Positions 60,005 to 64,000 of a stretch of DNA of 64,000 nt are shown piece after piece. Both the position numbers and the translations under genes were made by a program. Within the stretch, counting starts at the first letter, position 1. Each line of letters starts with the position of its first letter. The DNA comes from Shewanella sp. HN-41 (GTDB taxonomy: Bacteria; Pseudomonadota; Gammaproteobacteria; Enterobacterales; Shewanellaceae): contig NZ_AFOZ01000031.1 in the NCBI RefSeq assembly GCF_000217915.1, forward strand, positions 101,963 to 165,962. Reading direction: 5' to 3'. The notes beneath the pieces were generated by a model. The model had not been told where the DNA came from, ran no database searches, and was given only the letters and a program-made list of their open reading frames with translations.

Positions 60005-60217
60005 ATGTCTTTAGAACGCAGTATTATGGCTTTTGCAGGATTTATGGTGTTACTGTCTTTGGTGCTAACCGCCTTAGTACATCATAACTTTGTCTGGTTA
60101 ACTGCCTTTGTTGGCGCTAACCTATTCCAGAGCGCATTCACAGGCTTCTGTCCTGCTGCCATGGTTTTACGCAAATTGGGGATAAAATCAGAAGCTGAGA
60201 TTGCAAAACAAAGTTAG
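60005..60217 (+). CDS. YgaP-type DUF2892 membrane protein
   Basis: Small inner-membrane protein of 70 residues with two hydrophobic segments. FTGFCPAAMVLRKLGIK is the signature of the YgaP transmembrane domain (DUF2892). AAGGAGCAAGGT precedes ATG 60005. In E. coli YgaP this domain is fused to a rhodanese; here the rhodanese is the next gene, 19 bases downstream. It follows the RND permease closely and is probably in the same operon. Confidence 0.9.
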   Translation: MSLERSIMAFAGFMVLLSLVLTALVHHNFVWLTAFVGANLFQSAFTGFCPAAMVLRKLGIKSEAEIAKQS

Positions 60218-60236
60218 TTCTTCAAGGAGAGATAAA

Positions 60237-60638
60237 GTGATCCACAATGTACTGTTACGCGGTCAACGTCTGCTGCGCCTAGCCCTGTTTTGTCTGCTAT
60301 CGCTGGTATTAATGCCAACGATGGCAAACGCCGCCGATCAAGATCCTGCAATCGCATGGGATAAAATTGCCGCCGGTGCTATGGTCGTCGATGTAAGAAC
60401 GCCCGAAGAATTTGCCGAAGGGCATTTAGCCAATGCGATGAATATTCCCTTCGAGCAAGTAACGGAGGAATTTGCCAAGCGTGGCATCGCCAAAGATGCG
60501 CCAGTCGTCTTGTATTGCCGCAGTGGTCGCCGAAGCAGCATAGCAATAGAAGCCTTAGTCGCCGCTGGATATACCCAAACCTATAATGCTGGCGGCTATC
60601 AAACCTTAGTCGAGGCGCAAAAAACGCCTGCTAAGTAA
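60237..60638 (+). CDS. Exported rhodanese-like protein
   Basis: Single-domain rhodanese of 133 residues that moves sulfane sulfur onto a thiophilic acceptor such as cyanide or a protein thiol. A signal peptide (about 1-31, ending TMANAA) places it in the periplasm. The domain has VVDVRTPEEFAEGHLANAMN and the active-site loop CRSGRRSS. GTG 60237 is preceded by AAGGAGA at six bases; a TTG at 60201 is in frame but lies inside the previous gene. A terminator follows. Confidence 0.9.
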   Translation: MIHNVLLRGQRLLRLALFCLLSLVLMPTMANAADQDPAIAWDKIAAGAMVVDVRTPEEFAEGHLANAMNIPFEQVTEEFAKRGIAKDAPVVLYCRSGRRSSIAIEALVAAGYTQTYNAGGYQTLVEAQKTPAK

Positions 60639-60737
60639 GAAGAGGCCGCAGAATGAACTCTGGTGTGGGGTGTGATGAGTCGCAGTAAATCACTTCCGCG
60701 CTTTCACCCCGCTAGATTAATTCAAGCTTTACCCGCC

Positions 60738-60761
60738 AAAAGCGCCCTACGGCGCTTTTTT
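60738..60761 (+). terminator. Rho-independent terminator after the RND/rhodanese operon
   Basis: AAAAGCGCC pairs with GGCGCTTTT around CTAC, followed by further T residues. It ends the adaptor-permease-DUF2892-rhodanese transcript. Confidence 0.85.
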
Positions 60762-61353
60762 ATTGCCTAAGTTAAGCAAAGTGCCTGATAACCGCTGCAC
60801 GATATTGATAGCAATGTGTTCCTCTTCAATTCTCTCTTCAAAAAAATACCCCAGCAATTTTCGTGGGAGGCTATATCTGCGGCTAAATATCGTCAACGAA
60901 TTGGCAACTGCCACCCTATTGACAATGTTTTGCAACAACTTCGCATAATCAATCACTTGAAAAAATTCACTGTGGTACTTAGGAATAAATATTGAAAATA
61001 ATTATTTTTAATTCCAAAAAATTATATGCAACAATTTCAACAATATAAATATAGCGCATTTAGACTTTAGTATTAAAAAACTCGGTAAATTCGCTTTACC
61101 TTATTCATTTTTTCCACATAAAAAAACATCAATTCAGCCCAGAATTCGTTACAGTTTGTTACAACTTGAATTTTTATTCAATTAATACGCTTAAAAACAA
61201 CAAGCCGATACCAACCACTATACCGTTAACAATTAATTTACAACACCGCCGACCGAAGATAAATTCACTAACCGAGTAACATCTAAGTCGTAGTTATTCT
61301 TTAAAAATACAAAATAATAATGATTAACACTAAATTGACCATGGAAGAAATAC
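60762..61353. other. A+T-rich intergenic region upstream of the secreted protease
   Basis: About 590 bases with no gene I can support. A 69-codon frame on the minus strand (60747-60956, GTG start) runs into the operon terminator and has no ribosome binding site. From about 60960 the sequence is strongly A+T-rich, as expected of a long promoter region of a regulated secreted enzyme. I could not identify a specific operator. Confidence 0.5.
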
Positions 61354-63798
61354 ATGACAATCAACAGAACCACAAAAATAGCATTGAGCCTATCAAGCTT
61401 AGCTATTGCAATCTCAGCCGGAGTACAAGCAGCGCCGCAGGCGCCCGGTTTTGCTGCAGCGATGCAAGCACAAACCTCCCCCCTGCCCAAACGCTATATT
61501 GTTAAATTTAAAAACGCCAATGCGGCAATGATGTCTGCCGGCAATCTGCAAGCGAGCGATGACGCTCAAGCAAATGCACTCTCCACCTCGATGAACTATC
61601 AACCACAGGTGGCAGAAATCAGTGCACAACATAGTGTACTCAATAAAGTTCAAGCAAAAGAAATGAAGCGTATTGGCCGCAGTAACAGCTACTCGGTTAA
61701 ACTCGATGCCAAGGGCATTAAAGCGTTAAAGTCCCGAGCAGATGTGGAATATGTTGAAGAAGACATGCCACGTCGTTTGCTCAGTGAAAGCACTCCTTGG
61801 GGTCAAACCTTTGTCGGTGCAACTCAGTTAAGCGATAGCCAAGCGGGTAACCGTACTATCTGTATTATCGATTCGGGCTACGATCGTGGTCACAGCGAGT
61901 TGGGTGGCAACAATGTCACAGGGACCAATAACTCAGGCACAGGTAACTGGTTTGAGCCTGGCAATAACAACGCCCACGGTACCCACGTTGCGGGCACGAT
62001 TGCGGCGATTGCCAATAATGATGGCGTGATTGGTGTCATGCCAAATCAAAATGCCAATATTCATGTCGTTAAAGTATTTAACGAATCGGGTTGGGGCTAC
62101 TCTTCATCATTAGTCGCCGCGGTAGATACTTGCGTTGCGAACGGCGCCAATGTTGTCACTATGAGTTTAGGTGGTTCGGGTTCTAGCACGACGGAGCGCA
62201 ACGCTCTGGCTGCCCACTATAATAATGGCGTACTCTTGATTGCCGCTGCGGGTAACGATGGCAATAGCACTCACAGCTACCCAGCATCCTACGATGGCGT
62301 GATGTCAGTCGCCTCAGTAGATAACCATAAAGACCACTCAGCTTTCTCCCAATACACCAACCAAGTGGAAATATCGGGCCCAGGTGAAGCGATTCTGTCG
62401 ACGGTTACCCGTGGCGAAGGTCGTTTAGCCGATATCACTATTGGTGGGCAATCTTACTTTGACTCAGGTGTTGTACCCCATAATCGACTGATCTCATCAG
62501 GCGGCAATTATGTACCCGCACCATACAATGGCACAGCGACGGCCACACTTGCCGAATGTAGCGTCAGCGGTTCTACCTTCAACTGCGGCAACATGACCAA
62601 TAAGATCTGTTTAGTTGAACGTGTTGGCAACCAAGGCACAAGTTACCCTGAAATCAATGCGGCTAAAGCCTGTAAGAATGCGGGTGCCAGTGCAGCGATC
62701 GTCTACAGTAACACGGCATTACCTGGCTTACAGAACCCCTTCCTTGTCGATGCAAACAGTGAAATTAATATGGTTTCCGTGTCTGTGGATCGCGCCACAG
62801 GTTTAGCACTGCGTAATCAATTAGGTGCTACAGCAACGGTCAGCAACCAAGGCAATAAAGATTACGAGTACTACAACGGCACTTCAATGGCTACGCCACA
62901 CGTATCGGGTGTTGCCACCTTAGTGTGGAGCTATCACCCAGAGTGTAGTGCGGCGCAAGTCCGTAACGCATTGAAAATGACCGCAGAAGATCTCGGTACT
63001 GCGGGTCGTGACAATTACTATGGCTATGGTTTAATCAATGCTGTTGCCGCAAAAACCTTCTTAGATGCGTCTTGTAATGGTCCAACCGATCCTGTCGATC
63101 CAACACCAACCGACGGTGTACTGGTTAACGGAGTCGCTAAAACGGGCTTAACTGGCGCGGCAAGTGAAGAATTGCACTTCTCCTTTGACGTGCCGCAGGG
63201 TGCGACAAACCTAGGTTTTGTGATGAACGGTGGTACAGGTGATGCGGACCTATATGTTCAATATGGTGCAGCGCCAACAACGTCGAACTACGATTGCCGT
63301 CCCTATAAGAGTGGCAATAGCGAGTCTTGCCCAATCACCAACGTACAATCAGGTACTTACTACGCCATGCTGAAAGGCTATTCAGCCTTTAGTGGTGTGT
63401 CATTAACGGCGAGTTACACGGCATCAACGGGCGGTGGCACTCCTCCAACAACACCAACCGACTATATCAACTCTGACAACTACAACATCCCTGACAACAA
63501 AACTGCGGGGATCACGAGTCCTATTACCGTCACTCGTACCGGTGATTCAGGCACTGTGACTGCGGTAGTGAACATAGTTCACCCTTACATAGGTGACTTA
63601 AAAGTGCAGTTAGTCAGCCCAACGGGTCAAATCGCAACTCTCCACAGCAATAGTGGTGGCAGTGCTGACAATATTAACAAGAGCTATACCGTTGATATGA
63701 CAGGTGTTGAGTCGAGCGGTGTGTGGATGTTAAAAGCCATCGACAGTGCAAGCAGCGACGTAGGCTATATCGATAGCTGGGAACTGAAATTCCAATAA
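61354..63798 (+). CDS. Secreted subtilisin-type serine protease (S8) with PA, PPC and P domains
   Basis: Extracellular protease of 814 residues. In order: signal peptide (1-26), inhibitor I9 propeptide (about 45-140, RYIVKFKNANAAMM to VEYVEEDMP), S8 catalytic domain with Asp173 (CIIDSGYD), His208 (NNAHGTHVAGT) and Ser511 (NGTSMATPHVSG), interrupted by a PA domain (about 395-490), then a PPC domain (about 595-685) and a C-terminal P/proprotein-convertase domain (about 705-814). GGAAGAAATAC precedes ATG 61354. The C-terminal domains are often cut off after export. It has its own long upstream region and a strong terminator, so it is monocistronic. Substrate presumably external protein. Confidence 0.95.
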   Translation: MTINRTTKIALSLSSLAIAISAGVQAAPQAPGFAAAMQAQTSPLPKRYIVKFKNANAAMMSAGNLQASDDAQANALSTSMNYQPQVAEISAQHSVLNKVQAKEMKRIGRSNSYSVKLDAKGIKALKSRADVEYVEEDMPRRLLSESTPWGQTFVGATQLSDSQAGNRTICIIDSGYDRGHSELGGNNVTGTNNSGTGNWFEPGNNNAHGTHVAGTIAAIANNDGVIGVMPNQNANIHVVKVFNESGWGYSSSLVAAVDTCVANGANVVTMSLGGSGSSTTERNALAAHYNNGVLLIAAAGNDGNSTHSYPASYDGVMSVASVDNHKDHSAFSQYTNQVEISGPGEAILSTVTRGEGRLADITIGGQSYFDSGVVPHNRLISSGGNYVPAPYNGTATATLAECSVSGSTFNCGNMTNKICLVERVGNQGTSYPEINAAKACKNAGASAAIVYSNTALPGLQNPFLVDANSEINMVSVSVDRATGLALRNQLGATATVSNQGNKDYEYYNGTSMATPHVSGVATLVWSYHPECSAAQVRNALKMTAEDLGTAGRDNYYGYGLINAVAAKTFLDASCNGPTDPVDPTPTDGVLVNGVAKTGLTGAASEELHFSFDVPQGATNLGFVMNGGTGDADLYVQYGAAPTTSNYDCRPYKSGNSESCPITNVQSGTYYAMLKGYSAFSGVSLTASYTASTGGGTPPTTPTDYINSDNYNIPDNKTAGITSPITVTRTGDSGTVTAVVNIVHPYIGDLKVQLVSPTGQIATLHSNSGGSADNINKSYTVDMTGVESSGVWMLKAIDSASSDVGYIDSWELKFQ

Positions 63799-63815
63799 TT
63801 TTTAACTAAAAAAAC

Positions 63816-63843
63816 AAGAGCCTGCAATTGCAGGCTCTTTTTT
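63816..63843 (+). terminator. Rho-independent terminator after the S8 protease
   Basis: AAGAGCCTGCAA and TTGCAGGCTCTT form a perfect palindrome of 24 bases, followed by TTTT. The insertion sequence starts only eight bases beyond. Confidence 0.85.
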
Positions 63844-63850
63844 ACAACAT

Positions 63851-64000
63851 TGACCCGTCCTAAATAGCGTTGACACTTTTCAATCTTTATTTGGAGAGTG
63901 TAATGAAATCAACAACCAAACGAACTCAACGGGATTATTCCCTCGCTTTTAAATTGGCCGTGGTCGACCAAGTCGAAAAAGGCGAGTTCAGTTACAAACA
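63851..64000 (+). mobile_element. IS3-family insertion sequence, left end only
   Basis: The element is cut by the window edge. The left terminus appears to be TGACCCGTCCTAAATAGCGT at 63851, beginning TG as is usual for IS3-family ends, and a transposase orfA starts 52 bases in. The right end and target duplication lie outside the window. Insertion is just past the protease terminator, where it does no obvious harm. A 16-base match to this terminus occurs at 8751-8766. Confidence 0.75.
63903..64000 (+). CDS. IS3-family transposase OrfA, N-terminal fragment
   Basis: Only about 32 residues are visible. The segment RDYSLAFKLAVVDQVEKGE, then FSYKQ, is the start of the helix-turn-helix domain of IS3-family OrfA proteins, which bind the element ends; a downstream orfB would give the DDE catalytic part by frameshifting. 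GGAGAGTGTA precedes ATG 63903. The 3' part is outside the window. Confidence 0.82.
   Translation, partial: MKSTTKRTQRDYSLAFKLAVVDQVEKGEFSYK

Noticed and set aside
60747..60956. 69-codon minus-strand frame with GTG start
   Set aside because: It overlaps the terminator of the RND operon, has no ribosome binding site and resembles no family I know.

Overview
The window reads as chromosomal DNA of a gamma-proteobacterium, almost certainly a Shewanella. Gene order and protein families fit that genus: a very large acidic FimV/HubP polar landmark protein next to truA, a fabB/mnmC divergent pair, fadIJ and fadL, an agcS symporter, a sigma factor/DUF3379 pair and a MoxR/Bat operon. I found no rRNA or tRNA genes and no CRISPR array.

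Layout. 0-8.8 kb: the start of an xdhC-type gene, a chemoreceptor, the glyoxalase II-type hydrolase gloC, a proline-iminopeptidase-type hydrolase, topB and an AGCS-type symporter. 8.8-19.7 kb: a long leftward housekeeping series, pdxB-asd-hubP-truA-folC-dedD-cvpA-purF, matching the E. coli pdxB-usg-truA-accD-folC-dedD-cvpA-purF order except that accD is not there. 19.7-30 kb: fabB, divergent mnmC, a SpoU-type RNA methyltransferase, yfcL, an ATP-NAD-kinase-type protein, an MFS transporter, aroC, prmB, divergent smrB, and sixA. 30-38.3 kb: accessory DNA lying between sixA and fadJ, where E. coli has those genes close together. It holds an M16 metalloprotease, an A+T-rich sensor with propeller, PAS, GGDEF and EAL domains, a small exported protein made of six 13-residue repeats, a tiny cationic peptide gene with a very strong ribosome binding site, and a small membrane protein. 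38.6-42 kb: fadI-fadJ (fatty acid beta-oxidation) with FadR-like and PsrA-like operators upstream. 42.3-49.6 kb: a six-gene MoxR-DUF58-DUF4381-BatA-BatB/TPR-BatD operon. 49.6-54.7 kb: an ECF-type sigma factor with its probable membrane partner, putP, fadL with FadR-like sites, and a VOC protein. 54.8-60.6 kb: a SIMPL protein, an RND efflux adaptor/permease pair, a YgaP-type membrane protein and an exported rhodanese. 61.3-64 kb: a secreted subtilisin-type protease and the first bases of an IS3-family insertion sequence.

Two things stand out. First, three long genes (M16 protease, propeller/GGDEF/EAL sensor, BatB/TPR) are each broken by exactly one missing base in a homopolymer run (G8, A5, C6), and a fourth possible case lies in the tiny peptide gene (A5). 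The shared pattern points to homopolymer undercalling in the sequence rather than to real gene decay. Second, the 37.49-38.07 kb mini-operon (exported 13-residue-repeat protein plus a cationic peptide that would end in Gly-Trp-Trp-Asn after repair) matches no family I recognise. It is the best candidate here for an undescribed peptide system, although no processing enzyme is encoded beside it.
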